From Saprospiraceae bacterium (GTDB taxonomy: Bacteria > Bacteroidota > Bacteroidia > Chitinophagales > Saprospiraceae): DNA of 7,060 nt. A model generated the notes under the pieces. The model had not been told where the DNA came from, did no database searches, and worked only from the letters and a program-made list of their open reading frames with translations. Where the stretch lies: contig JAGOIB010000110.1 in NCBI GenBank assembly GCA_017995875.1, positions 1-7,060 on the forward strand, written 5' to 3'. Positions 6,513-7,060 of this stretch are shown in pieces (the stretch's first letter is position 1; the number at the start of each line of letters is the position of its first letter). The translations under genes were made by a program, and so were the position numbers.

Positions 6513-7060
6513 ATGAAGATAGTCCTGATTGATAATTATGACTCCTTTACACATATACTTGCACAGTATATAAAGGAGGAAAATTCGGTAGAATTAACTA
6601 TCCTGAAAAATGATGCATTTGAGTCTGCAGCTATTGATCATTTTGATAAAATAGTTATATCCCCGGGTCCAGGTGTCCCTTCAACTAATGGGCAAATCCT
6701 GAAGGTCATCAGTGAGTATTCAGGCAGGAAACCAATCCTTGGAATTTGCCTTGGCCTACAAGCTATTTATGAAGCATTTGGAGGAACATTGCTGAATCTC
6801 GATGCAGTGCATCACGGAGTGACTTCCAGCATTTGTATCCAGGATGAAGGTGATATTATTTTATCGGGAATTGCATCGCCCTTTCAAGCCGGCAGATATC
6901 ACAGTTGGGTATGTGATCCTGTTTCCCTTCCTAAATCACTTATAGTTTCAGCAATAGATCTGGAAGGAAATATTATGGCTTGTCATCACAAAACGCATCC
7001 GACATACGGAGTTCAATTCCATCCCGAATCTATTCTTACGCCAGATGGAAAAAAGATGAT
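6513..7060 (+). CDS. trpG/pabA: Anthranilate/aminodeoxychorismate synthase component II (glutamine amidotransferase), C-terminus missing
   Basis: The frame is open from ATG 6513 to the window edge for 182 codons, nearly the family's usual 190 or so. It starts MKIVLIDNYDSFTHILAQYI, the standard N-terminus of TrpG/PabA. The class I amidotransferase motifs follow: PGPG (51-54, oxyanion loop), GICLGLQ with nucleophile Cys79, RYHSW (128-132), and FHPES with catalytic His170 and Glu172. The subunit releases ammonia from glutamine and channels it to the chorismate-binding partner, TrpE for tryptophan or PabB for folate. One small oddity is Leu82 where most TrpG/PabA have His (CLGHQ); this position is not catalytic. 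No trpE lies upstream, so it could be a shared or stand-alone PabA-type subunit; the genes beyond the edge would decide. No Shine-Dalgarno precedes the start, and upstream only imperfect -7 boxes are seen (TACCTTTC 6463-6470, TATATTTA 6484-6491). Confidence 0.93.
   Translation, partial: MKIVLIDNYDSFTHILAQYIKEENSVELTILKNDAFESAAIDHFDKIVISPGPGVPSTNGQILKVISEYSGRKPILGICLGLQAIYEAFGGTLLNLDAVHHGVTSSICIQDEGDIILSGIASPFQAGRYHSWVCDPVSLPKSLIVSAIDLEGNIMACHHKTHPTYGVQFHPESILTPDGKKM

Overview
The window looks like an ordinary chromosomal stretch from a member of the Bacteroidota. The evidence is a set of -7 boxes of the Bacteroidota type (TAnnTTTG) placed correctly in front of several genes, the absence of Shine-Dalgarno sequences before every visible start codon, AT-rich intergenic DNA, and Bacteroidota-like versions of the proteins. 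These include a PBP1A with a long linker between its two enzyme domains and a bS21 with tyrosine at position 54. A Saprospiria- or Chitinophagia-like lineage is a guess; the sequence does not fix the order.

Layout. On the minus strand at the left edge lie the first 73 codons of a small exported protein I do not recognise (1-220) and, 99 bases upstream of it, a complete class A penicillin-binding protein (320-2740). A 360-base divergent intergenic region (2741-3100) separates these from a plus-strand lipoprotein metalloprotease of the M48 family (3101-4570). Then follow rpsU for ribosomal protein bS21 (4677-4865), a tRNA-Leu(UAA) gene (4999-5087), a roughly 310-base gap with no convincing gene, and a calcineurin-like phosphoesterase of the LpxH-like group (5401-6237). 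A minus-strand tRNA-Gly(GCC) gene (6274-6346) converges on it and ends at a hairpin terminator overlapping the phosphoesterase stop. At the right edge the amidotransferase subunit of anthranilate or aminodeoxychorismate synthase (6513 onward) starts and runs off the window.

How the genes fit together. Three products concern the cell envelope: PBP1A builds peptidoglycan, the M48 lipoprotein probably acts in envelope protein quality control, and the phosphoesterase may act in lipid A synthesis or a related step. Three others serve translation: bS21, tRNA-Leu and tRNA-Gly. They appear to be separate transcription units with their own promoters rather than one operon.

I found no mobile element, CRISPR array, phage gene or defence system, and nothing that amounts to a new biological system. 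The points most worth a second look are the absence of a Shine-Dalgarno before rpsU although bS21 carries Tyr54, the GNHD motif in the LpxH-like protein, and weak possible RNA structure downstream of tRNA-Leu.
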